A stretch of 64,000 bases of DNA from Chrysomallon squamiferum (GCA_012295275.1 CM022670.1:1150001-1214000); one strand, 5' to 3'. Shown: positions 19,382 to 59,033, counted from the stretch's first letter. The notes: generated by a model from the letters alone, not told the origin. Program-made: numbers and translations.

Positions 19382-19494
19382 CAGTTAATCTTTTGATCAG
19401 GTAATATACATATTACCTGAGCGAAACAGGTAATATATGTATTAGCTGAAAAAATCAGATAATATACATATTAGCTTATTATACAGATTAACTG
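19382..19494. repeat. Three tandem palindromic units inside a 10-bp inverted repeat
   Basis: CAGTTAATCT (19382-19391) and AGATTAACTG (19485-19494) are exact inverted copies. Between them lie three ~24-bp units at 19397-19420, 19426-19449 and 19455-19478, spaced 29 bp apart. Each has the form (T/A)CAG-TAATATACATATTA-CTGA and is close to its own reverse complement. Confidence 0.75.
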
Positions 19495-22324
<2,830 letters not shown>

Positions 22325-22339
22325 TTGTTGTTGTTGTTA

Positions 22340-22428
<89 letters not shown>

Positions 22429-22515
22429 ATCATCACATCATCATCATCACCACCAACATCTCCATCACTATAATCATCATCAGCTCTATTATTATTATCA
22501 TTATTATTATTATTT
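22325..22515. repeat. (TTG)n(TTA)n(TTG)n then ATC and ATT triplets
   Basis: Compound triplet repeat. It is open in several frames on both strands and gives poly-Leu, poly-Tyr, poly-Val or poly-Ile, which explains the overlapping open frames here. Confidence 0.95.
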
Positions 22516-24478
22516 TATTTATTATATTTTTAAAATTTAGTTTCAAATATAACAGAAGCACTGTATTTACCTCTATTTAACATATTCTAAATAAATAAAA
22601 AAAATTAATAAAAAAAACAATTCTTAATAAGTTCTTTCATTTCATTCCATGAGTCGAGCTCGCGACAACTATCACAAATTCCACAAAACTTCCAATTACA
22701 CTATCGCCGAAATAGCCGCAGTTATAGCAGATTGCACTCGATTGAATCTTGTTTTCTTTTCATAGCTTTTAAAGCTTTTAATATCCAGACAGACATTTCA
22801 GACCAATACACAACTTTATGTGACAGTCTTTGCTTTCTGCCTAATGCGATATCGCCATTACTCAAAGTTCTTGTGATCTCGTCTATTAAATACAAGGGGA
22901 CAGCGACTGAGGTATGATCTCAAACTCGTGTCACAGTTTATCAAACTTCAGTCCTTTTTTTTTTCTTCTCCGTCGTTAGTCGATTGTTTATTAAGCATTC
23001 AAGTGGAAAATTATCTTTTCAGTTTTCGACGAAAATTACACTCGTCTTCGTTTGAGTCGTTTGATGTTAGAAATAGCTAAACTCGCGATACAAACCCTGC
23101 GGCTTACTCTCCGAAGATGGTCGTGTTTTGGGCAGCTTGTTCAGCAAAAAGTGAAAACGTGAGGTTTCATATGCGCTAATTATTTTATTCATAAGTGAGG
23201 AAATTGACTTAGATATATTTTTACACAATTAACGACAGATTAAGAACAAATAATACGAAAATCTCCTCTTCTTGAATCAGCATTTATCTCAATTCGTTTT
23301 AACAGCAGCTATTAATATATGGACAATATTTTATATAGCGAAAAAGAAACCAGCTATTATCTTTTTTATGATTTTATATAATTAATTTGAACAGCAAATA
23401 ATCTTTTATTTCAGTGTTTCCAAAGACAGGAAAGCTGCATAGCCTTTAATGTGTAATTAGTGAACACAGCTTAGAAAGAGAAATTACATAACCTGTTGAC
23501 TGGGCTATTTAGTGCAGATAAACGATTATCGATACAGAGATAACAATACGACTCTGTGCAGCGTAGCGGCACAAATAGGCAGCTGTTATTTTAATAATTC
23601 CTATTTAATCTGTATTTGTCCAACATGACCGGTGAATAAAATGTAATTAGTTATCGACAAATCTGCTTTCGATCATTCATTGACCAGCGCTTGGGAGCTC
23701 TTCAGACCCGAGCGAAATGAATTTACGCTCTGACCATTGTAGTTCTGACACGTGTTTTCAACGAACGAAGCAGCAGCACAGTCACAGGCTTGTCACACGA
23801 TTCTTTGAGCTTCAGACGTCGAGTGTTGAACCACGCTACTCTTGTATCACGTTCTTCCCATTCTGTGTCACTTAAACCGACTGGGCTTTTCTCTTACAAG
23901 GCTAATCAGGGAAGAAAAGTAATACTGATAAACACATCGATTGTCGATCGTGGTTTTTCGGTTGCCTTTCCTCAGAACACAGTTTGACTAACTGGCTAAC
24001 GCTTGGTAGTTAGAGTGCTTGCTTATAGCTTGACGGATCGAATCATCCTGCTGTTATTTCCTGTTCCAGGCTCGAAGAAAAGTAACTCTGATGAAAACAT
24101 CAGTGCTGTTAAAAGCTAATTCATTATCTGTAGAATACAAAGCCATTGTGGCAGAATGAAGTGTAGACTAGTAATTACTGTGTTTGTTTGAGACGTGCTA
24201 GGTTCTGGGAACGATACTGTTTAAGGTGCTCACAGAGATATTTCTCGCAGCGGGTAGAAGAAACTTAATCTGACCAGTTCATTATTATTTCTGGTCATTT
24301 AGTTCTTTGTTGACGTAATCCCAGTATTAAAACTGCTAGTATGAATCATATTTTAGGTTGTAGGATCAGTTCTCACAGTTATATTTTCCATTTCATTACT
24401 GCTTTATCACACTGCTTGTCTTTCCTGTAAAGTAGATTCCATATACAATACTCACGAAAACAAGGGTTATTTCTTTAT

Positions 24479-24523
<45 letters not shown>

Positions 24524-27500
24524 GTAACAAAAATTTCTATCTATCTCTTTATATATAAACATATATATGTGTGTGTGTGTGTGTCTATATATGGATGTAT
24601 GTGTGTGTATTTAAGGTGTATGTAAGATCGTCATTACAGAATAATAATAGTACTGCTATTACTACTACTAGCACTACTACTAATAATAATAATAACGAAA
24701 TGAAGATGACATAGTCGACGTTGACGACGTCTGAGAAGAATCAGAACACGAATAATAAAAGTCATGGTAATTACTGTTGCTGTACAAACACAAACGTGTA
24801 AACAATTATTGTGATAAATTTTATTAAGACACTCTCTGTATGCCACGTCACGGGTAACAGAATTATTGGCTCTGGCAGCAGAAAGGAGCCGATTTGTCAA
24901 GACTTTTGTGGGAATAATCAATTGTGTCAGCAATGATCGAAAAATCTAATTCTTCAACGCAGAAGACTCTTCGGAAACCACTCGAAACGAAGTCCAAAAA
25001 AAACCCCTATTTTTTGTAGAATATTTTCAGATATCGTTTTGTACGTCATGATGCGCAACCAGTGTTTTGGGTTTTTTTTCCGATTCTTATATTTGATGAT
25101 GTAAGTTAATTTCACGAAACACGTGGACCAGCTTAGTATTTGGTGTCGTGTGTGTGTGTGCGTATGCGTATGCGTGTGCGTGTGCGTACGTGTTATGTTG
25201 AAGAACATTGAAAACTCAGTGTTACATTTCATTAAGTAATATTTGTTAGAATTATACTTGAAATACTTTAAATCATTGTGCGTGACAAGTTCAACGCTAT
25301 GGTGTCTTTTTTTGTGTATTTTTTATATATTTTTTTTTTTTTTTTATATAGTTTTCGTTGTTTTCATTTAATTCTTTGTTGTGTTATTTTTATATGTGTT
25401 AAATATTTTATTTTTAGCTAAACTGCTTCAATATGCATTCAGTGTAAAATTGTATCTCTACTTTGTCACATCAAATTCTTAAAGTATAGCAAACTTCGGT
25501 ACATTGTCAGGCCATTACGCCATACATTTTGGGAGACTAATCTTTGTTAATAATTAAGGATGGTAATAAGACGTCAGCAGGGAAATGTACACCTAGCTCA
25601 CTTTGATGTGATAAAAGTAATCTTAATATGAGAACTTCAAATTGTGTTTTATTTCTAACGCATAACCTTTCGTTTTGGACTTTCTTTTACACGCGATATT
25701 GCTTATAATAATTCATCTCTTTGACATGTTGTTGAGATACAGTAAATATATATTGTTTTAAATCATCAAGATTGTTAATACTAGAGATTTAGAACAAAAT
25801 TTGATTTACGAATCGATTTAAAACATATTAAAGTAAAACACGTAGTTATACAAAGATACGCGGAAAGAGAGGCAAATTATTGGGTTTTCTCAAACTAAAA
25901 TTGTTTTAAAAATATACAGATATTTAAATTTACATATAGTAAAACTACAAATCATCTTTTATTAAATATCTTTATATGACCTTCATACAGATTCAAACAG
26001 TAAACGATTTAAACTCCATGCTTCCAAGACTGACATCTAAAATAATTATGAAATTACTGAAGTGAATTTCACAGCAATATTTTTTGCCAGGTCTTTGGCC
26101 ATATTCATTAAGTCCTAGGCATTAACTGAAAAAAATCATTACTATTGTATATTACATTCAGATTTCTTTTGTATTTCGATTTGAAGGGGTCACGTTTAAT
26201 TCCTTGCTTTGATTAGCTGAGATAATTTTCTGTCCAACTCGCCACTGTGCGGAGAATTCTTTAGTTGCTTTAATAGGAAACTACACAGCGAAAATAAACA
26301 AAAATGACGTGGTGCAGAGCTAATTTTAGAAAAAGTGGAATTGAGTTGATATCCAGAAATGACAAAGTGCACCTCACCCTTCCTATACCTGACGACAAAT
26401 AAATAAAGAAAGAAATAAAGAAGAAGAAGAATGAATGACAGGAAGGACAAAAAAAACCTAATTATAATACTGATGAATATGACAATGATGACAATGATAA
26501 AAAGAAGTGAGGTAAAACAAGTTTAAACTTTGTACAGCCGATACAAAACTTAGCGTTAACTGTGTAATTCTGTAAACACTTATTTGCCGAGCTAGTTATA
26601 AATGTAGTGACTCTTGTAATTTCTTTTCCCTGCTTGTTTATAAACTTTAATGAGCTAAAAATTACCGTAATTGCTTTATTATAATTATTCTTCATATCTC
26701 TCCACTCACATAATTCTGTTTTTGTTTCCTCATACAGAATGTGTATGAGTGTCTAGGTAAAACAGTGTCTGTGTTTTGAATCGCTGTCACCGCAAGTCAC
26801 GTCTCAGTTCCAGTAATGGCGGGTTATGAGCACGCGCGAAATTGACTTCCGCCGGTTGACAGATTAACTTTAATATTTTCATCAGGAAGAAAATGAGATG
26901 TGTCAAAGACAAGAGAAGTGATAATTGGCAAAAACCATTACTTAGCGGAATGATCAGTGCTTGATGCAATCCAGACCAAATCACATTTGGTGATGGTCAG
27001 TTTGTAGCCAAACTCTTGACATGTTCATGGCCAGTCTAAGGTCTATGTCTTATTTAATATTCATGTTTTGTCTTTGGTAAATAAACGACGGACATCGGAC
27101 ACAATAAGTGGAAAAGCCCAGACACGGAAGAACAATTTTTAAAGTGTTTAACCTGGATACCTAAGAGTTAGTCATCAGTTTATTGTTACGTACATTTATA
27201 ATATTTCAATACAATTTAGTAGTAAACAGTTTTTCAAGTAGGCACCGAATCTCCAGTATTGTGTATTTATGTACGTATAGTGTGTATATGTGTATGTATT
27301 TGTACTATGTATGTATCTGTCTGTATAAGTGTGTGTATGTATATACTGAAAGTATGTATACTGGTAACGGCAGCTGAAAAATGAAACAACATTAGGTTTT
27401 AATGTTGTAATATATTTATTCAAATTGTCTTTATATTTATTTGGATGTCTAAAATATGCTGCTGTACGGTAATATGAAATCTGAATTCCCATTTTTTCTG

Positions 27501-29489
27501 ATTCTAATTAAGTATGAAAGATCAATATATATGTACTCCTATTCACGGAGATTAATTATCATCCTTATAAAAGGTGATTACAAGGAAAGGGTAGTGTGAT
27601 GTAATTCCAGAGTTAGTGAGTACAAACTACACAGATGTCACATTTACTTGTGTGTATCAGCGCTCAGAAATCTTTGATGTTACAACCACAATTATATTGA
27701 TTATATATTCATTTTCCTTGTTTTCTGTACGTTCGATTCTCGATTTCTTAGGGTTTTTTTTAAAAGAAAAAAGTCTGAAATTTAGAGTAAACATTATTGT
27801 TTTCCATGTTTATCTCTTCACTGCAATACAAACTTGGGCTAGGATCAAACGAGAAGGTTACAGTGTTCTAACCCGCTTCGTTTCGCGATTTTGTTAAATC
27901 ATTTAATGCAGCTAATATTTAATATTTGTAAGCAAGAAGCAAATTTCTGTTTATTTTCGTAAGGGTAACAGTTTATATTTGTGTTCAACAAAAGATTATA
28001 CAAAGCCTACTACTTTACGTCACAGTTATAATATACTTTTACGTAATCACTGGCAGCACCAGATATAAAACGTTTTGGATTCGCGCCTGAAATCAGTTAT
28101 CACTGAAGATGAAGATTTCTTCAGTCCAACTGTTTGACAAATCACTGAATCTCTCGTTTTCTCTCCAATTTCTTACGTAATGCACCTTTTGCACTTATTC
28201 ATTATTTTGCATTCATAAGATGAAATCTGCGGAACTGGACGTTGTTCGATCAATTCTCGTCAACGCACATACGGAAACGTCTTTCAAATTTCAGCGGATT
28301 TCAGTGATAAAAATCATTATAACGAGCTGAATTAACTGTTGAGTTTAAATGAAACTTTTCTTAATTTTGTTTTTATACAGAATGAATTTAGAAAAGAAAA
28401 AGAATAATGAAAAAAAAATATTTAAAATTAATAAATAAAATAAATAAATAAATAAGCAAATGAACAATTACAAACTTCACTTGTGTTAACAGAAGCAAAT
28501 ATTACTCCTAACAACACAAACTGTAGCACCAGCTAAAACAACAACATAAAAAAAACCTCCTATCGTCAGTATGTTCTTCATAAAAGTAAAAATAGCATGA
28601 TTTATTGGAGTGCGTGTATTTCTCATTGGAAACGGTTTGGGAGTGTACGAGAAAAATACTTCACAGTCTCAAACATTTTCAAGCAACCCTTTGATCAGAA
28701 ACGTACGTCAGATTTTTTCTTTCATCTGGAAACAACCATGCTTGTTTTCCCGTCGTTAACTAAGTCGTCCGCGGGCCAAACGAAGAGGCTGACATTTCAC
28801 ATTCAAAGTCAAAACTCGCGCTTCGGTCTAAGACAATGGCGTCAGAACATCCTCCATGACAACAAGGGAGGTAATTACGAACTACTCTCCTCTTTCCTTT
28901 CGGCGTAACTGGAGGGCAGATGTTTTCTTTTTTCTTTGACGAGAATTTTTCTAAGTGTTTGTTGTTTATCTGATGTGTAACTGCATCGGAATGTAATTAT
29001 TTTTAATTTTCATTTATAATTCTGTTTATTACGATCGGATCATGCCCAGGGAAATGATATTTTTGCGTTTAAGTTGGCGTATATAGAAAGAACTGCGCAC
29101 TGTCACGAATGAATGATTAACGATATTATAACAAAAAGAAAATAATAATAAATAAATGATTATTAGGGTTAAATTATACGTTTGTTATATAATTAGAGAA
29201 GAAACCCGCTTCTGCCTATCAATTAGCAGCAAAAAACGCTTTACACGGACTTTCCGATAGAAAGAAAACGAATATACAACAGCTTTTGATACAGGAACGT
29301 TTCAATCGAACAGCAGTGTGCTCCATGTTTATAATGACCGATTTACACTCAGTAACTCTTCATATTAAATGTTTTTATAATACAACCAAAACTACATCCA
29401 GTTTCGTTCTTTTAATGAAACCCTCAAATAACAAAACCCTATCTGAAATGTGATCCACTCCTGATTTTAACACTGAATATCTTCACAGA

Positions 29490-29524
<35 letters not shown>

Positions 29525-30359
29525 GTCAGGCAACAACAAAAACTTTAAAGTAGAGAACGAAAAAAGAAACATAAAAAATCGTTAGAAATTAAATATTTTA
29601 GATCTTAGAGTCTTAAAAGTCACTGAACAAATGAAAACTGATAACATCATATATGTAGTGTAAAATTATGCTAATGTTTGAAACAAAAAAGATGTATATA
29701 AAAAAAAAAACCTAACTGATTTACATTATTCCATAAAAGTCTCCCTAGATCCAGATCACTAATTTTTAGACTGTATCTTCCTGATACAAGGTATTCAGAT
29801 ATTCGCCACGATTCGTCAGTCTCTCTCTCTCTCTCTCTCTCTCTCCTACCTGTGACTGAACTTCATTTAAAAGATTGCATACTGATGCCTAAAATTAAGA
29901 ATTCTCATTAAAAAGCAAACTGATTATCTCTCAGGTTTTTACGCAAGACTTACATTTACACTTTAGCAAGAAATCAAAAATAAGATTATTCCAGTTGACT
30001 TTAGGAAGCAATAGCAACAGAATCGTGTGTACAACATGTCGAATGCTTTCATCCAAGTTGCATATTCTAAACGAAACCAGAAATAAAATAAAATAAATAA
30101 TTGTTCCAAGAAAAATAAAAGCAAATAGTAGTGAGGAAATCGTGCATATAACCTGCCCATAGCTTTTACCCAACTTGCGTGTTCTCGGTTTGACAAAACC
30201 TTATTAGAAAGAAGAGTGAGAGAGATACAAAAAAAGAAGGTAAATTGCCTGCAGAGAATTCCTGTCGCTTTTAACGACTAACAAGTCGTAAAGAAGCAAG
30301 TCAGAGAATCACAGGCGTAGAGAATCGATCAGAGTACGTGTATACAGTCCCGCGGTAAA
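22516..30359. other. Long non-coding 5' flank of the receptor gene
   Basis: No convincing coding exon. (AAT)n lies at 24480-24521, a (CTAT)/(GT) segment at 24533-24618 resembles 19120-19210, poly-T lies at about 29491-29520 and (CT)n at 29820-29846. SSR-poor stretches at 22640-24450, 26790-27180 and 27900-29400 could hold regulatory DNA or untranslated exons, but nothing specific is visible. A 103-codon open frame at 28597-28908 has no known domain. Confidence 0.45.
24004..24060 (+). repeat. tRNA-like fragment (decayed SINE or pseudo-tRNA)
   Basis: TAGTTAGAGTG (24007-24017) resembles a box A and GGATCGAATC (24035-24044) a box B, at a spacing near that of a tRNA. The arms do not fold into a clean acceptor stem by eye, so an intact tRNA gene is unlikely. 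Confidence 0.4.
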
Positions 30360-30480
30360 TGACACTGAGCTTTCGACCAATCACAAAGCGTATCTCCAGG
30401 CTGTCGACCAATCAGTGATCACCCGACTTGGCGCACAAATCTGTACCGCCTTTGGATAAACTTTTCTTCTAGTTAATTTT
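30360..30480 (+). promoter_or_regulatory. Candidate proximal promoter with paired CCAAT boxes
   Basis: Two identical CGACCAATCA blocks put CCAAT at 30377-30381 and 30408-30412, 31 bp apart on the same strand and 226-261 bp upstream of the receptor ATG. Paired same-strand CCAAT boxes about three helical turns apart are typical of NF-Y-bound promoters. No strong TATA box is evident. The transcription start cannot be placed from sequence alone. Confidence 0.45.
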
Positions 30481-30637
30481 AGTTAGTCCAACCTAGTCGA
30501 AGTATGGACTGGAATTGTGTCTTAGTTTCTGTTTCATAAAAAAAAATTAAAATATAGACGGGTGCTAAAAAAAAAAAAGAAGAGAAATAAAAAATTTTTT
30601 TAAAACCCGTCAGTGGCGGCTGAGTGATCTTTCTGGG

Positions 30638-52959
<22,322 letters not shown>

Positions 52960-53479
52960 TTTGAAAAAATTATGTTTAAAGAAAAATGACTGAAATATTT
53001 CAATCTGCTTGAATATTATTTTATCAATTTCTGCCTGCTGAAACGAATTTTAATTAAGTCGTTTTATTTTATTTTATTTTATTTTGTTCTTGGAAAAAAT
53101 AGAAAAATCCGAAAATTTAAGAATTCTTTATATTATTCTTTCTCCCCCCTTCTTTAAAAAAACACAAATATTATTCTGTATCTTTTCTCGTATGACATAC
53201 ATTTTAAATTTTATCTATTGTTAAAAATATTCATTGTGAAAAAAACAAACAAAAAAAACCAGCAAACAGATTATTCAATTTCATTCCACTCAATATCGAA
53301 TTAAAATCTTAATGTTGTTATAACTTGGTCCAATCTGATGACGTGATCAGCATTAAATCGTACAAAAGAAAACAGTGTAAAAGACCACCACTGCCATTTA
53401 GACAAATGTTCCATCATAGTATAATATCATGTCAAGCATACTTTAATCTTTATTTAGGTTACCAGATCCATTTGGAGAA

Positions 53480-53480
53480 A

Positions 53481-53552
<72 letters not shown>
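53480..53552. repeat. (ATT)n microsatellite
   Basis: Pure ATT triplets, about 24 units, in the receptor 3' flank or 3' UTR. Confidence 0.96.
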
Positions 53553-53555
<3 letters not shown>

Positions 53556-54006
53556 TGTTATTAAATCTTAAAATAAAATAGTTGTTTATTATAAAACGAT
53601 CCATTTTAAGAAGCAGTATCAAACAAAATCATTAATGACTGTTTTCCTGAATTTATCAAATACAACAAGGGTTAATCTGGTAATAAGTTTTGTTTATTTT
53701 ATTAATATTAATTAATAAACAGCCAAGATTATACATGTCTTATTCCAGACAGCATTAAACGGCTGATCTAGAGATTATGGGCACGATAAGTCTGTAGAAC
53801 TGTGCACATAAAATATGCTTTACTGTAAATCGAAAAGGAAGAAACGCCTCTCAAAAATAGTGCTTAACTTTGTAACAACAAGAGATTTAAACGGAATGTT
53901 GGCTGTGTTTTTAAATTCCTTGATTTAAAATAAAACAAAACAAAACATTAATTCATTCATTCATCTAGTTATATAATTAAATAGTCCAAAGTGAAAGAAA
54001 AAAAAG

Positions 54007-54038
<32 letters not shown>

Positions 54039-57000
54039 AGATGAAGAAAAAGAAAAGAAAAGAAAAAAGAAAGAAACTGAAAAAAAGAAAAATAATAATT
54101 ACTCCAGTCTTCCACCTTTATATAACAGATATTTAGAGAAGCTAGGATGGCTCATGAAATTATTATACCGTAATTCAGTTTTGCATTTATTATTTTATTT
54201 TGTGCAAATGGAGTTTATACTCTTTATGAAAGATTTTTCTTATTTAGCAGAGAAGTAACCACTGTTTTGTTAAAACCATCTTTGATTTAATGCCAATGTT
54301 TTTAATAAAATATTTTCAATGTATCGCAATTAGTTTTGCTTTGATTGCTTTTTGTTGTTGATGCTGATGTTGTTGTTGTTGTATGCTGTTGTTATTATAA
54401 TTATTAGTTCCTTTATTTATTTATATATTTTATTTTCAGGAAAGTAAAATTACTTTCTAATATTGTATTTTCCAGAGTCAGGTATATACATTTTTTAAAC
54501 TGAAGTTTTAATAATAAATAGAAATAGATAGATGGACAGACAGACAGGTAGAGGTGAGACGAGTAAAAAGAAAAAAAAAAAAAAGACATGGAGATGAAAG
54601 CGACTAAAAGGGAGAGAATTCACTGTCACAATTTTACGATATTGTCGATGCTACTAAAATTGAAATTTTATATCTACACTAGAATTCGACTCATTACATA
54701 ATACGAACCTTATTATTGAACAATACTGAAGACAAATAATCTGTCAATGTGTTTTAGCTTATTCTATAAATAGTAATGATTTTAATAAACGTATCAGTAA
54801 AAATCTCTTGTTTTGTTCCGAACATTTATGACCACAGTAAGCACACACTTTAGCAGTCCTCTTTCTGAATTACGTAAAAAATTTCCGTGCATTATTTTAC
54901 CACTGGATTAGCAAAGGCCGCGACTGATGCGTTCCTGTCTATTCCCACAAAATCCCATCATTTTGCGGAAACGGATTTCGTCCGTTATTTATTCGATCAG
55001 TATTGTTACGTCATTTTTGTTAGAAATAGCCATTAATATTAAAACGTGTTTCATTCGTCCGTGCTGCTCGAGTTCGATGTCTTAACCAAAGCGCCAACCT
55101 GACTGATAAATCTTCCACCGTTGAACTTTAAATTATATACTTGTCAGTCTGACTAATAACCAGGCGTGTAACCTCAATTAGGACACGGTCCGAAGGGATC
55201 CAAGTACGTATTGAGCGTGGGAGAAAACGAATGCAATGGTTCGGTATTAATTTCAGTTCAAACCCTTCGTCATGCGTAACGACAGCATTGAGAAATTAGG
55301 GGAATGTTCAGTTTTTTATGACATTAATCACTGTTGTGGATTAAAATTCTGGGAAGTGTAGAAATGAACCACTGAACGCAGAAACGATTCCTCGATACAT
55401 TTTATTATTAAAAGTTAGTTATAAAATATCAGTAACGTGTTTGATATGCAAAACACATTAAACGTAAGTCACAGACACTTGTGATCGCAGTGTTATCGGT
55501 TTCACTGATGACAGGGCACCGGTCAATTTTATTTTTTCAAGATATTCCAAGTAAAGTTCTAAGTCGTATTTTATCTGCTAAAAATTTTGTCTAATCTGCC
55601 CACAAAGCTGTGTTACAGGCCATCCTAGTGCTGACATAATCAAACAGCAGCATGACATATTTTACCTTCTCGTAGATTTAAAAAAGCAAATCCCTTTGAT
55701 AAATAGGAATTAGTCAGAGAGCAGTTGCCGAAATGAAATATGCATATACATATATATGTTACATGAACGTACATTAGTTTGTCGCCATTATTAATTTATA
55801 CTTCTTTTTTTCTTTCTGATAGTTTCTATATTCGGTTAAGAACAGATCAACACAGTTTTTATTTTAATTTTTATTAGGTTTTAAATTCAGTTAAGAATAA
55901 ATGAATACCGATTTTAAGTTTTATACCTCAACGAAAATATACCGTTTTCGACATTTCCAATCTAAGAAAAACATTTATGAGTCTGAAGTTTACAATTTAT
56001 TTGATCAAGGGAAAGCATATCTGGCTTTGTGAAAAATAAAGCTTCTAATTCAGTTTGAAGTAATTTTATTAGTAAATGTCTCTGACTGGCCGACTGGTAC
56101 AGACATATTACACGTTGTCGTGTGGTACATAAAGTTTTCCAAAAAAAACGAATAGCTCTTTACGTCGGTAATAAATGTTATGGACCATTCCAAATTTCTG
56201 TTGCGATGTACATAAAGGGCGATGAATCATTATCAGATAACGGATATGCCTAAAACTAATGTGATTTCCAGGCAAGACGAAAATCCCCGAAGAGTATTAA
56301 TATTTCGTGCAAATGGCTAATGTCTGAAATATTCTTGTCTAGGACGAAAAGATGCTGGTCTGCATTAGGGCAGGTCTAAATAACTATTAGGATCGATGCT
56401 ACAGATTTCAGTGGGAACATGCAGCGTAAATTACATATATATATGATAAGTTCTGAATTATCTTCTTTTTCAAGAACAAAACTCAAAATATAATTAAAAC
56501 GTGTTTTTTTGTGTTCTAATATTTTGACCTAAGTGTGTACAGGAGGAGTGCTTCAATACAGAGAATGTAACTACCACAAAACTGCACCTCGCGCTATAGT
56601 ATTCCATAAAGGTTTCATCTTTCTGTATTAGATTCATTAATATTGATAATATAGTAAAGACTGTGTGTACGTTTGTGTGTGTGTTTGTGGTGCAAGTCTA
56701 TGTATATTTATGGATGGGAGCATGTATGTGTCAATCTTTGCAAACATATAGATAGGTAGTGATGAAAGTGTTGTCTGCCCACAGTTGATCAAAATTAAAA
56801 CAGTTTAAACATGAACAGATAAATCATTAGGATTACATTGACCTATCACTCAGTAACGTGTGTTTTAACGTTTCTGAATTTACTGAAGATGTTGTTGTAG
56901 TAGTCTGTGTTGGAATCGTTTCTAGGAATAGAAATCGCTAAAATTAGTAATTTAATACGTTAGCTAATGTGACTCCATCCGTGTGTAAGATTAAAGAACA

Positions 57001-57119
57001 AACTGGTAAAATACATCAACACTGTCTTGACGTCTGTTTTAAATGATTGCTTAGTTATAAGTGTTGTAGAGTAACAGCTTAAAATGAACAAGTGTGTTTA
57101 TGTATGTGCGTGTGGGTTC

Positions 57120-57122
<3 letters not shown>

Positions 57123-57190
<68 letters not shown>
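57123..57190. repeat. (AG)n microsatellite
   Basis: Pure AG run of about 68 bases. Confidence 0.96.
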
Positions 57191-57193
<3 letters not shown>

Positions 57194-57546
57194 AAAGGAA
57201 AATATGAGATTAATTATAATTTTTGAAATCTGTTGTCTTTATATTAATAACTAAACACTTTCAATCAGTTATTCTTTTTGGGGGAAAAAATGCTAACAAA
57301 AAACCCCAAAATATTATTAAATAAATAAGTAAATAAATAAATAAAATAAATAAAAAATTAAATAATAAAATATTTTATCCCCAACACGTTAGATAATCAT
57401 AGAAGCATTTCCTATTAAACAAATAAATGAAATAAGTAGTTAAAATCTTTGCAGTTATAAAACATTTAATAACACTGTTGGACAAAAAAGAAAAGGTGAG
57501 AATCATAAAATCAAGGTCGTTGCTTTTAATAGTTTTATGGAATCGT

Positions 57547-57915
57547 ATGGTGTTAAACATACCAAAAATACATCGAGTAGACTCGTATTATGTCAGTCGA
57601 TGGTTTTTCTCTTTTGGGGCACGAATAACCCAACACAGTAAACTTTCCATGAAAATAAATACCTTACTTCAAACAGACAGAACGTTCAAGTATTCCATTC
57701 GATTCGATTCGTTATTAATTTGTCGTTCGATGAGCAGACGGTATGTAATCGCGTCGTTCAACGAGAATATAGATGAAGTACCACAAAGAACCCGAGGAAA
57801 CCGAAACTGCCAAGTCCATTTCGATAACCTCTGGCAATTTTTGAAGTACTTAGAACAACAAAATGAGAAGATATTTCCAGATTCTCACAAACCTCCAATA
57901 ATTTTTCTGCAGTGA
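57547..57915 (+). other. Unassigned 122-codon open frame
   Basis: First ATG of a longer open stretch that begins near 57478. The C-terminal half is polar and looks less random than the surrounding AT-rich DNA (FNENIDEVPQRTRGNRN, then DNLWQFLKYLEQQNEKIF). I recognise no family and see no splice or promoter signals that decide it. It lies on the opposite strand to PGK, about 1.2 kb from the PGK stop. It may be a gene fragment or chance. Confidence 0.2.
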
Positions 57916-59027
57916 TGAGATGGTCATTATTTCTAGATGCACTAACTGTTACTTATATCTAGTGTCAAGAAACATGTTTGAATTTTTTTTTTTTTTATTG
58001 CCTACATGTGGCAGAAATCAAGTGAAAAAATAACATAATAATAATGATGATGATGATGGTAACAGCAGGAATAACAAAATGCACTATGAACTGACTAATG
58101 TTTATTGTAGTTGCGTACCTTTACTTACAAAATGTACTGGTTCTACCAGATATTTTGTACAATAGATATTAAATAAAAATATTAACAATAAAAACAACAT
58201 TCCATTACATGCTATGAAAAAGCAACAAAATATTTATACTGTAGAAAAACACTAAATGAAGTCTAACAAAAAAGCTCAAGTAAATTTTGTTAATATCCAA
58301 GTATTTCATAATGGACACCAATGTTTACAACTAATAAAGTATAGCAATAAAATAAAGCCTTAAGATTAATAAAACTAGTCCCCTCAATTATATAATTTCT
58401 TATAGAGAAAGAACAAAAAAATTAAATAATAATAATAATAATAATAAAGAAATCATTAACAATATAAATTGTATTTTACATGCCAACTTGTTAGTATTAA
58501 AACCAAATAACAAAAAAACAATGACTATTAACAATAATAAATAAAAATATAAATATAAATGAAAAGTATAAAAACAGAAGAAAAAAAACAAAACATGTAT
58601 ATACAAAATGTATTTCTATTATTAATTTGCAAATGATACAGCTTTTTGAATCATAATAAAATTATGCTAAGTAAAAACATAAAATTAAAACACAGAAATT
58701 TAATATAACTCAACAAAACAAATACTATGATAAATTATAACAAACAGATAGCCAGTGGTGTTTCAACATTTCTTTTGAGTTATTTTCCCCAAATATTTTT
58801 GACAATTAATGAATAACAGACACTCATATTCAAACAAAATTCTGCTTTAAATGGCTGCTTGCAAAACGTTAAACAAACTGATATGGCACCTTTTCCTTCT
58901 TACTGCAATGCTAAGGTTAAAAAGTAATAATTATAAAAAAAAAAACATTTACCCTTATAAAAAAACTGTTTTCATTAAACGTTTTGGAATCTAGGTGCAT
59001 TCACATCCAAATGAATGTTCAAGATGC

Positions 59028-59033
59028 TTTAAT
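59028..59033 (-). promoter_or_regulatory. Candidate PGK poly(A) signal ATTAAA
   Basis: Minus-strand ATTAAA, 135 bases downstream of the PGK stop codon. It is the commonest variant of the AATAAA signal. A longer 3' UTR is equally possible. Confidence 0.35.

Noticed and set aside
28597-28908. 103-codon frame upstream of the receptor
   Set aside because: No motif, no promoter or poly(A) context, and composition like its surroundings.
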